Positions 1-5,875 of a DNA stretch of 5,875 nucleotides are shown piece after piece. Each line of letters begins with the position of its first letter. The first letter of the stretch is position 1. The notes below the pieces were generated by a model, which saw only the letters and a list, made by a program, of their open reading frames with translations, searched no databases and was not told the DNA's origin. The stretch comes from an uncultured Gammaproteobacteria bacterium (GTDB lineage: Bacteria > Pseudomonadota > Gammaproteobacteria > GCA-001735895): positions 1 to 5,875 of the forward strand of contig CALJQI010000103.1 of NCBI GenBank assembly GCA_937980285.1, in the 5' to 3' direction. The position numbers and the translations under genes were made by a program.

Positions 1-907
1 CGGCGACTGTATTCTGACCGCCCATCATGCCGATGACCAGGCGGAAACTTTTTTACTCAACGCCTTGCGCGGATCGGGCGCCGCCGGATTGCGCGGCATC
101 GCGCGGCAGCGTTACCTCGGCGAGACCCTGTTGCTACGCCCGCTACTGGAGTATAGCCGGGCCCAACTGGAAGCCTATGCCGCCGAGCACGAAATCGCCT
201 GGTTTAACGATCCCAGCAACCAGAACCTCCGTTTCGACCGTAATTACCTGCGCCAGGAAATCCTGCCGTTGCTGAAAAAACGCTGGCCAAATCTCGATAA
301 GGCGTTGTCGACCTGCAGCGAAATTCAGTCCGAAACCCAGGCAATGCTGGTCGAGATAGCGCAGCAGGACTACGCGGTGCTTAAAATCCAGTGCCCAGGC
401 GCCGAGGACAGGCTCGATCTGCCGGGGTTGTTGACGTTATCCGACGGACGTCGCAAGAACCTGGTCCGCTACTGGATCGATCTGTGCGGCCGGGCGCCGC
501 TGCCGCAGGCTCGCCTGCAGGAACTGATGCTACAGCTGCAGTCGGGTATCGACGCCTCGCCCGAAATCGCGATGCCGAACTATTCGATACGGATTTATGA
601 CCGACAGCTTTTCCTGGTAAGCACCAGGCACGGACAGGATTGCAGTGGCGAATTCGATTTTGGCCTGCAGCCGGAAATCGAGATTCCAGCGCTCGAATTG
701 CGCCTGACCCGCGCCCAGTTGTTCGAACGGCTGGGTATCGACGACCAGGCGCAAGCGCTGATGCTCAGGTTCCGCCGCGAAGGAGAGTCGAATCCCGATA
801 GCCATCGGCTCAAGCGGCTGTTTCAGAAACACCGCGTTCCACCCTGGCAGCGTTCGCGGACCGCGCAGGTCTATCTCGACGGTCGTCTCGAGGGATTGCT
901 GTTATGA
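1..907 (+). CDS. tilS: tRNA(Ile)-lysidine synthetase TilS, 5'-truncated by window edge
   Basis: TilS is a cytoplasmic enzyme that uses ATP and lysine to convert C34 of tRNA-Ile2 (anticodon CAU) to lysidine, so the tRNA reads AUA and is charged with isoleucine. The frame is open from base 2, giving 301 visible residues. The N-terminal PP-loop (SGGxDS) and roughly the first 100-130 residues lie outside the window. Visible family marks are HHADDQAETFLL at about 23-58, RGSG just after it, and DPSN plus DRNYLR at 209-253, which belong to the N-terminal catalytic domain. A substrate-binding middle region follows. A short C-terminal domain contains LKRLFQKHRVPPWQR near 808-855. The protein stops about 16 residues after PPW, whereas E. 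coli TilS continues about 45 further, so the tail looks shortened. The TGA at 905-907 overlaps the cmoA ATG. Identification is firm by motif; the C-terminal comparison is by eye. Confidence 0.95.
   Translation, partial: GDCILTAHHADDQAETFLLNALRGSGAAGLRGIARQRYLGETLLLRPLLEYSRAQLEAYAAEHEIAWFNDPSNQNLRFDRNYLRQEILPLLKKRWPNLDKALSTCSEIQSETQAMLVEIAQQDYAVLKIQCPGAEDRLDLPGLLTLSDGRRKNLVRYWIDLCGRAPLPQARLQELMLQLQSGIDASPEIAMPNYSIRIYDRQLFLVSTRHGQDCSGEFDFGLQPEIEIPALELRLTRAQLFERLGIDDQAQALMLRFRREGESNPDSHRLKRLFQKHRVPPWQRSRTAQVYLDGRLEGLLL
890..895 (+). promoter_or_regulatory. Shine-Dalgarno site for cmoA inside the tilS 3' end
   Basis: GAGGGA lies 8 bases before the cmoA ATG at 904, within the last codons of tilS. 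It is the best ribosome binding site in the window. Together with the ATGA overlap it supports the 904 start and translational coupling to tilS. Confidence 0.6.
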
Positions 908-1635
908 GCGCCGACGATAAAACGGACCGCATTTTTTCGCGGCGCCTGAGCGAAGTAAAAGCCTTCGAATTCAACCAGTCCGTCGCCAGCGTGTTCCAGG
1001 ACATGATTTCGCGTTCGGTGCCCGGTTACTCGCTGCTGCTGCGAATGATTGGCCTGTATGCGGACATCTTTGTCACCCCCGCCAGCCGGGTGTTCGATCT
1101 GGGCTGTTCGCTGGGCGAGGCGAGCCTTTTAATTGCCGACCAGACCCGCGCCGTCGACAGCAGGATTATTGCCGTGGACAACTCGCAGGCGATGATCGAC
1201 AAATGCCGTCGACACGGCCGCGGTTACGAAAACATCGAATGGCGTTGCGAGGATATTCGGCAAACTTCGATCGACAACGCATCGATGGTTGTGTTGAACC
1301 TGACACTGCAGTTTTTGCAACCGGAGGAGCGGGCGGATTTGCTGCGAACGATATACGACGGTCTCAATCCCGGTGGCGTACTGGTACTGTCCGAAAAAAT
1401 CGTGTTCGACGATACCCGCGAAAACGAGCGCATGACGCAACTCTACCAGGGTTTCAAGAAAACAATGGGGTACAGCGATCTCGAAATCAGCCAGAAGCGC
1501 AACGCGCTGGAGAACGTGCTGATACCGGATAGCGACCGGCTGCATATGCAGCGGCTTCGGCAAACCGGCTTCGAAGAAGTGTATCAATGCTTCCGCGGAT
1601 TCAATTTCGTTTCCTACCTGGCGATCAAGGCGTGA
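904..1635 (+). CDS. cmoA: carboxy-S-adenosyl-L-methionine synthase CmoA
   Basis: CmoA converts SAM and prephenate to carboxy-SAM (Cx-SAM) and phenylpyruvate. Cx-SAM is the donor used by CmoB to make cmo5U34 in tRNA. The protein has 243 residues, against 247 in E. coli, and is a class I Rossmann methyltransferase fold. Alignment by eye to E. coli CmoA places the known ligand contacts as Y42 (in RSVPGY), G67-C68-S69 (DLGCSLG), D92-N93, D117-I118, N132 (MVVLN) and R199 (ISQKR), all conserved. The ATG at 904 is set by a good GAGGGA site and by family length. It overlaps tilS by four bases, and its own stop TGA (1633-1635) overlaps the cmoB GTG, so the three genes are probably co-transcribed and translationally coupled. 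Nothing looks broken. Confidence 0.97.
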   Translation: MSADDKTDRIFSRRLSEVKAFEFNQSVASVFQDMISRSVPGYSLLLRMIGLYADIFVTPASRVFDLGCSLGEASLLIADQTRAVDSRIIAVDNSQAMIDKCRRHGRGYENIEWRCEDIRQTSIDNASMVVLNLTLQFLQPEERADLLRTIYDGLNPGGVLVLSEKIVFDDTRENERMTQLYQGFKKTMGYSDLEISQKRNALENVLIPDSDRLHMQRLRQTGFEEVYQCFRGFNFVSYLAIKA

Positions 1636-2591
1636 ACTGGGAGCCGCTGTTTACCTACCTGCGCCGGCATGGTCTCGATCAGTGGGCCGCGCAACTGCAG
1701 GCACAAAGCGCCGCCTGGCTGGTCGGCCACGGTGACTATAATCGCTGGTCGCTTGCCCTGCAGGCATTGCCGAGGCTGGACAATATAGAAGCCGACCTCG
1801 ATCTACCCGCGGTCAGCCTGCGCGCCGATTGCACCGATTCAGAGCAATTGCGCCGGGCTTTGAAAGCTTTGATGCCGTGGCGCAAGGGGCCTTACCAGGT
1901 GGCCGACGTCTACCTCGATTGCGAATGGCGCTCCGACTTCAAATGGGATCGGGTGCTGCCTCACCTGGCGCCGCTACGGGATCGGCGTATTCTGGATATT
2001 GGTTGCGGTAACGGCTACCACTGCTGGCGCATGCTCGCGCATTCTCCGGCGCTGGTGCTCGGTATCGAACCCTCGGTGCTGTTCAATATGCAGTTTATGG
2101 CGCTGCAAAAGTACCTGAATCGCGAACAAATCCATATGCTGCCGATCGGTATCGAGGCCTTGCCCGCGGATCTGGGATGGTTCGACAGCGTATTCTCGAT
2201 GGGGATTCTGTATCACCGAAAAAGCCCGATCGATCATCTCTACCAGCTCAGGGGATTGCTCGCCGCGGGCGGTCAGCTCTGCCTCGAGACGCTCGTCATC
2301 GAGGGCGGGGCAGGCGAGGTACTGTTGCCACAGGGGCGCTACGCGCGCATGCGCAACGTCTGGTTCATCCCGAGCTCACAGGAGCTGGCGTCGTGGCTGC
2401 GGCGCTGCGGCTTTATCGATGTCAGGGTCGTGGATGAGTCGGTTACCAGTATCGAAGAGCAGCGTTCCACCGAGTGGATGCAGTTCGAATCGCTCGAACA
2501 GTGCCTCGACCGGGATGACCCGCGAATGACGGTGGAAGGATTGCCGGCGCCCCGGCGCGCCGTGATCGTGGCCGAAAAACCCGCGAATTAA
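1632..2591 (+). CDS. cmoB: tRNA U34 carboxymethyltransferase CmoB
   Basis: CmoB transfers the carboxymethyl group of Cx-SAM to 5-hydroxyuridine at position 34 of tRNA, forming cmo5U (uridine-5-oxyacetate), which widens wobble reading in several four-codon boxes. I chose GTG at 1632 rather than the in-frame ATG at 1587. The resulting 319-residue protein aligns from its first residue with E. coli CmoB (323 residues), and GTGA overlaps the cmoA stop. The 15 extra residues of the longer form would be cmoA sequence read in another frame. Cx-SAM contacts match E. coli with a constant offset of 6: K85 (MPWRKGP), W99 (EWRSD), K104 (KWDRVLPHL), G124 (DIGCGNGYH) and R309 (APRRA). MGILYHRKSP and the EEQR-TEWM segment are further family signatures. 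No strong ribosome site precedes the GTG, which fits coupling to cmoA. The TAA ends in a shared TTAA with the convergent gene. Confidence 0.96.
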   Translation: MNWEPLFTYLRRHGLDQWAAQLQAQSAAWLVGHGDYNRWSLALQALPRLDNIEADLDLPAVSLRADCTDSEQLRRALKALMPWRKGPYQVADVYLDCEWRSDFKWDRVLPHLAPLRDRRILDIGCGNGYHCWRMLAHSPALVLGIEPSVLFNMQFMALQKYLNREQIHMLPIGIEALPADLGWFDSVFSMGILYHRKSPIDHLYQLRGLLAAGGQLCLETLVIEGGAGEVLLPQGRYARMRNVWFIPSSQELASWLRRCGFIDVRVVDESVTSIEEQRSTEWMQFESLEQCLDRDDPRMTVEGLPAPRRAVIVAEKPAN

Positions 2592-3904
2592 GCCGTTTTA
2601 ACGAAAACCACGCGGTTGCGGCCTCCGTCCTTGGCGGCGTAAACGCCCTCGTCGCCGGCGTGGAACATGGCTTCGAAGTCTCCCTCGTCTCCGACCTCGA
2701 GCGAAGTTACGCCTATGCTGGTAGTGATCGCGAGCCCTTCCGGCTTCATGTTTTCGATCGCCTGGCGGACATCTTCGGCTTTACGACGGGCGTTCTCTCC
2801 ATCGCAGTGGGTCATCAGCACGACGAATTCCTCGCCGCCGTAGCGCGACACCAGGTCGCCATCGCGAAAACACTCGTTCAGCAGGGCGCCGGTCAGTTCG
2901 AGCACGATATCGCCGACGGCATGACCGTGATTATCATTGATGGATTTGAAATGATCGAGGTCGATGACCAGCATGCTAACCGGGTACTCGTGGCGCCTGG
3001 CGTTGGAAATGAATTTTCCGGAGAACTCCATCAGGCTGTGCCGGTTGTGGCAACCGGTGAGCTTGTCGATAGTGGCGAGTTCGAACAGTTCTCGTCGAAT
3101 GTCGTGCACCTTGTCGAGCAGGCGCTTATTGGTGATCAGGTTGTTGATGCGCGCCAGCAGTTCCTCGTGCAGAATCGGTTTCGACAGGAAGTCGTTAACC
3201 CCCGACTTATACAGCGCGATTCGACGCTGGTCGTCGGTGTCGGAAGTGATCGCCATGATCGGGATGAAGCCGCGACCGTCCTCGTAGGAACGTATGTGGG
3301 TAACCAGGTCTTCGCCTTTAAGATCGCCGTCGAGATCTAGCCCGGTGATCGCGAGATCGTAGGCCTCGGCGTGGGAGCCGTAGATCGTCACCTCCTCGAA
3401 TTCCCTGTTGGCGGACTCGACCGAGGTGAAGTGCGACACCTGGTATCCGGTTTCCTCGAGTTGATTGAGGATGTCGGCGGCAACCTCGGGATCGTCTTCG
3501 ACGAACAGGATGCGGCCTTCGAAGAAGACGGGATCGAGGTGCAGGTCGATGAAATGCACGATCTGGTCTTCGATCTGGTGCTCGTTGAGTTCGTGGATAA
3601 CGTCGTCGACGCGCACCTCCAGTTGATCGCGCCTGAGCTCCCTGTTTTCGGTCAGAAACAGGATCGGAGTTTTCTGATGGCTTTGATGCTGGTTGCAGTA
3701 GGCAACGAAAGTTTCCCCGGGGCCGTCTTTCAGCTCCTGGTTGACGCAGATGATGTCATACGACTCGGAGTCGACATACTGCCGGGCCGACTCGATACTG
3801 TCACCGCTATCGGAAGTAAAGCCTTGTTCGGCCAGTGTATGCGCCAGCAAGTCCCGGTAGACCTGGTTGTTTTCAATTATTAGTGCGTGCATAGATACAA
3901 GCAT
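2588..3904 (-). CDS. PleD-like REC-REC-GGDEF diguanylate cyclase response regulator
   Basis: This soluble 438-residue protein should make the second messenger c-di-GMP from two GTP. Domains in order: receiver 1 at about 5-125, receiver 2 at about 130-258, a short helical linker, then GGDEF from about 275 to the end. This is the architecture of Caulobacter PleD (454 residues). The cyclase motif is intact (RYGGEEF, 354-360), with DLDHFKSIND at 315-324 and the product-inhibition I-site RDGD at 347-350, five residues before GGEEF. Receiver 1 is degenerate: E11-N12-N13 replaces the acidic cluster, N55 sits at the phosphoacceptor site, and no SKP lysine is visible. Receiver 2 keeps E136-D137, T220 and K242 (SKP) but has G188 where the phosphorylated Asp is expected; D190 is two residues later. 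The start is uncertain: M5 (ATG at 3892-3890) would give a more typical receiver N-terminus, and neither start has a clear ribosome site. No transmembrane segment is evident. It is divergent from pyrG and convergent with cmoB. Confidence 0.93.
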   Translation of the reverse strand: MLVSMHALIIENNQVYRDLLAHTLAEQGFTSDSGDSIESARQYVDSESYDIICVNQELKDGPGETFVAYCNQHQSHQKTPILFLTENRELRRDQLEVRVDDVIHELNEHQIEDQIVHFIDLHLDPVFFEGRILFVEDDPEVAADILNQLEETGYQVSHFTSVESANREFEEVTIYGSHAEAYDLAITGLDLDGDLKGEDLVTHIRSYEDGRGFIPIMAITSDTDDQRRIALYKSGVNDFLSKPILHEELLARINNLITNKRLLDKVHDIRRELFELATIDKLTGCHNRHSLMEFSGKFISNARRHEYPVSMLVIDLDHFKSINDNHGHAVGDIVLELTGALLNECFRDGDLVSRYGGEEFVVLMTHCDGENARRKAEDVRQAIENMKPEGLAITTSIGVTSLEVGDEGDFEAMFHAGDEGVYAAKDGGRNRVVFVKTA

Positions 3905-4001
3905 AGTTCAAACCATTATTGTTTTTTTCTATCGGCAACAAACGCGCGATCTTTAATGATTTAATCTGCTATTTTGCAGGGGTATATTTTGGCTTCGCCG
4001 A

Positions 4002-4030
4002 TTGTCTTCAAAATACGATTCTGCTATCGT
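4002..4030 (+). promoter_or_regulatory. candidate sigma70-type promoter for pyrG
   Basis: TTGTCT (4002-4007, 4 of 6 consensus bases) and TATCGT (4025-4030, 4 of 6) are separated by exactly 17 bases. Transcription would begin near 4037, giving a leader of about 38 bases before the pyrG ATG at 4075. The surrounding gap (3905-4074) is AT-rich compared with the genes and is the only sizeable intergenic space in the window. The prediction rests on by-eye consensus matching alone. Confidence 0.4.
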
Positions 4031-4074
4031 TTCCTTCCAACCTACGTTACCTGATTCCACTCAATTTGGGGCCT

Positions 4075-5709
4075 ATGAGCCGATTCGTATTTATTACTGG
4101 TGGTGTTGTTTCATCACTGGGCAAGGGCATTGCATCTGCCTCACTGGCGGCTTTACTTCAGGCACGCGGACTCAGCGTGACCATGATAAAGCTCGATCCG
4201 TATATCAATGTCGATCCGGGAACCATGAGCCCGTTTCAGCACGGCGAGGTCTACGTCACCGATGACGGCGCCGAAACCGACCTCGACCTCGGCCATTACG
4301 AGCGTTTCTCCGGCGTACATTGCTCGCAAAGCAGCAATTACACCACCGGCCGCATTTATGAAAGCGTGATCGCCAAGGAGCGTCGCGGCGATTATCTCGG
4401 CGCGACGGTGCAGGTCATCCCGCACATCACCGATGAAATAAAGAATTCGGTGCTCAACAGCACCAACGGCGCCGATATCGTGCTGGTCGAAATCGGCGGC
4501 ACCGTAGGCGACATCGAATCGCTGCCTTACCTCGAAGCCATTCGTCAAATGGGCTTCGAACTGGGGCACGATAACGTGCTTTACATGCACCTGACGCTGA
4601 TTCCCTATCTGCCGGCGGCGGGCGAAATGAAGACCAAGCCAACCCAGCATTCGGTCAAGGAATTACGCTCGATCGGGATTCAACCCGATATCCTGCTGTG
4701 TCGCGCCGATCGCGCGATTCCGATCGAGGAGCGCCGCAAAATCGCACTCTTCACCAACGTCGCCGAGGAAGCCGTTATATATGCGGTTGACGTCGATCAT
4801 ATCTACAAGATTCCACGTGAACTCAACGAGCAGGGGCTCGACGATATCGTCGCCAAACGGTTTTCTCTGGATCTGCCACCCGCAGACCTGTCCGGCTGGG
4901 ATCGCGTCGTGCACGCGTTGGAAAACCCGGAAAACGAGGTCTCGATCGGTTTTGTCGGCAAGTATGTCGATCATACCGATGCCTATAAATCACTCAACGA
5001 ATCGCTGGTCCATGCCGGAATCCATACCAGCACGCGCGTCAATATCGTCAAGATCGACTCCGATTCGATAGAAACCGACGGAACCGACGTCCTCAAGGGA
5101 CTCGATGCGATCCTGGTGCCCGGCGGCTTCGGCAGTCGCGGCATCGAAGGCAAAATCGCGGCGGTTAACTACGCGCGCACCAACAACGTGCCCTACCTCG
5201 GTATCTGTCTTGGCATGCAGGTGGCGGTCATCGAGTATGCGCGCAATGTGCTGGGCCTGAGCAAGGCGCATAGTTCGGAGTTCAATCCCAAGACCCCCGA
5301 TCCCGTAATCGCGCTGGTCACCGAATGGGTCGACCGCGACGGATCGGTCGAAGTTCGCGACGAAAACACCGACCTCGGCGGAACCATGCGACTCGGTGCA
5401 CAAACCTGCAAGCTGGTGCCGGGTACTCGTACGCGCCGCGCCTACGGCGCCGAAGAAATTCACGAACGCCATCGCCATCGCTACGAATTCAACAACAACT
5501 ACCTGCAGAAGCTGCAGGACGCCGGTTTGGTTATTTCAGGCCTGTCGGTCGATAACGAACTGGTTGAAATGGTCGAACTGTCTGACCACCCCTGGTTTAT
5601 CGGCTGCCAGTTTCACCCTGAGTTCACCTCGCAGCCGCGTGAAGGTCACCCCCTGTTCAACAGCTTCATCAACGCCGCGGTCGAGTATCACAAGGCCGAG
5701 TCACAATGA
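4075..5709 (+). CDS. pyrG: CTP synthase (glutamine-hydrolysing) PyrG
   Basis: PyrG aminates UTP to CTP using ATP and ammonia from glutamine, the last step of pyrimidine nucleotide synthesis, in the cytoplasm; GTP is an allosteric activator in the family. I chose ATG at 4075. It gives 544 residues, against 545 in E. coli, beginning just before the FITGGVVSSLGKG nucleotide loop. The frame is open upstream to 3919, but those 52 codons have no family counterpart. The N-terminal synthetase domain carries K17, the DPYINVDPGTMSP segment, D71 and E139 (VEIGGTVGDIESLP), and KTKPTQHSVKEL for UTP/CTP binding. The C-terminal class I glutamine amidotransferase domain has the triad C378 (GICLGMQ), H514 and E516 (FHPEF). 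GGGG at 4068-4071 is a weak, closely spaced ribosome site. The TGA overlaps the kdsA ATG, implying an operon. The gene is complete with no anomaly. Confidence 0.98.
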   Translation: MSRFVFITGGVVSSLGKGIASASLAALLQARGLSVTMIKLDPYINVDPGTMSPFQHGEVYVTDDGAETDLDLGHYERFSGVHCSQSSNYTTGRIYESVIAKERRGDYLGATVQVIPHITDEIKNSVLNSTNGADIVLVEIGGTVGDIESLPYLEAIRQMGFELGHDNVLYMHLTLIPYLPAAGEMKTKPTQHSVKELRSIGIQPDILLCRADRAIPIEERRKIALFTNVAEEAVIYAVDVDHIYKIPRELNEQGLDDIVAKRFSLDLPPADLSGWDRVVHALENPENEVSIGFVGKYVDHTDAYKSLNESLVHAGIHTSTRVNIVKIDSDSIETDGTDVLKGLDAILVPGGFGSRGIEGKIAAVNYARTNNVPYLGICLGMQVAVIEYARNVLGLSKAHSSEFNPKTPDPVIALVTEWVDRDGSVEVRDENTDLGGTMRLGAQTCKLVPGTRTRRAYGAEEIHERHRHRYEFNNNYLQKLQDAGLVISGLSVDNELVEMVELSDHPWFIGCQFHPEFTSQPREGHPLFNSFINAAVEYHKAESQ

Positions 5710-5875
5710 AACTGTGCGATTTCGAGGTTGGTCTCGACCAGCCTTTGTTTCTGATGGCCGGCCCCTGCGTGATCGAATCCGAGCAGATGGCGCTCGATAC
5801 TGCCGCGGAACTGCAGCAAATATGCCAGCAACTGGATATCCCGTTTATCTATAAATCGTCTTTCGACAAGGCGAA
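5706..5875 (+). CDS. kdsA: KDO-8-phosphate synthase KdsA, 3'-truncated by window edge
   Basis: KdsA condenses phosphoenolpyruvate with arabinose-5-phosphate to give KDO-8-phosphate, which feeds the inner core of lipopolysaccharide. Only the first 56 codons are in the window. The start is fixed by the ATGA overlap with pyrG; a weak GAG lies five bases upstream. Diagnostic segments are AGPCVIES (residues 18-25) and FIYKSSFDKA, the latter matching the K-A/S-SFDKANRSS motif that binds phosphoenolpyruvate. The related aromatic-pathway DAHP synthases are less likely given SSFDKA and the pyrG-kdsA gene order known from Pseudomonas. C21 sits where the E. coli enzyme has Asn (GGMNVLES), which is the signature of the metal-dependent class typified by Aquifex. 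The link to pyrG is metabolically sensible, since CTP activates KDO. Confidence 0.9.
   Translation, partial: MKLCDFEVGLDQPLFLMAGPCVIESEQMALDTAAELQQICQQLDIPFIYKSSFDKA

Noticed and set aside
1129..1587. Minus-strand open frame of 152 codons opposite cmoA
   Set aside because: Shadow of cmoA, whose ligand residues are all conserved on the plus strand.
2543..2556. GC-rich hairpin (GCCGG, 4-base loop, CCGGC) near the cmoB end
   Set aside because: A 5-bp stem inside coding sequence for PAPRR, with no T-tract following on either strand, so not supported as a terminator.
2660..3340. Plus-strand open frame of 226 codons opposite the GGDEF gene
   Set aside because: Lies wholly within the REC-REC-GGDEF gene, which has clear motifs; the plus-strand product resembles nothing and is an antisense shadow.
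3915..3941. Minus-strand TTGTTG/AATAAT promoter for the diguanylate cyclase gene
   Set aside because: The 15-base spacing and poor -35 box make it too weak to list as a feature; mentioned only as a candidate.
3966..3979. CTGC/GCAG small inverted repeat in the intergenic gap
   Set aside because: Only four base pairs around a six-base loop; expected by chance and not tied to any motif.
3919..4074. In-frame extension of pyrG upstream to a TTG at 3919
   Set aside because: The 52 extra residues have no CTP synthase counterpart, lie in the AT-rich gap over the likely promoter, and ATG 4075 gives the normal family length.
4153..4650. Minus-strand open frame of 165 codons opposite pyrG
   Set aside because: It is a shadow of the pyrG coding frame with no recognisable motif; the plus-strand gene is certain.

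Overview
This looks like chromosomal core-genome DNA from a gammaproteobacterium. CmoA and CmoB are close in sequence to their E. coli counterparts, and most of their ligand-contact positions can be matched one to one. The flanking order tilS ... pyrG-kdsA is the arrangement seen in Pseudomonas and relatives (tilS-pyrG-kdsA-eno-ftsB). Base composition is moderately GC-rich and even, except for the AT-rich gap before pyrG. I cannot name the genus. There are no tRNA or rRNA genes, insertion sequences, CRISPR repeats or phage genes.

Layout. (1) Positions 1-2591, plus strand: three tightly coupled genes. They are the 3' two-thirds of tilS (tRNA-Ile2 lysidine synthetase), then cmoA (carboxy-SAM synthase), then cmoB (tRNA U34 carboxymethyltransferase). 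Both junctions are 4-base overlaps (ATGA and GTGA). All three enzymes serve modification of nucleotide 34, the wobble base of the tRNA anticodon. (2) Positions 2588-3904, minus strand: a REC-REC-GGDEF response regulator with the domain order of Caulobacter PleD. It converges on cmoB, and the two stop codons share a TTAA. The cyclase active site and inhibitory site look intact, but both receiver domains appear to lack the phosphoacceptor aspartate. (3) Positions 3905-4074: a 170-base AT-rich divergent gap with a plausible sigma70-type promoter for pyrG. (4) Positions 4075-5875, plus strand: complete pyrG (CTP synthase), overlapping by ATGA the start of kdsA (KDO-8-phosphate synthase), which runs off the window end.

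How the genes fit together. The first block is a wobble-decoding unit: lysidine lets tRNA-Ile2 read AUA, and cmo5U34 extends reading of four-codon boxes. The last block links CTP supply to KDO synthesis; CTP is the co-substrate that activates KDO as CMP-KDO for lipopolysaccharide. The cmoAB genes and the c-di-GMP gene sit between tilS and pyrG, which are adjacent in Pseudomonas. The gene content is conventional. The points that deserve a second look are the wobble-34 operon, the doubly degenerate PleD-like protein, the fully abutting convergent genes, the cysteine-type KdsA and a short TilS C-terminus. I see no evidence of a wholly new system.
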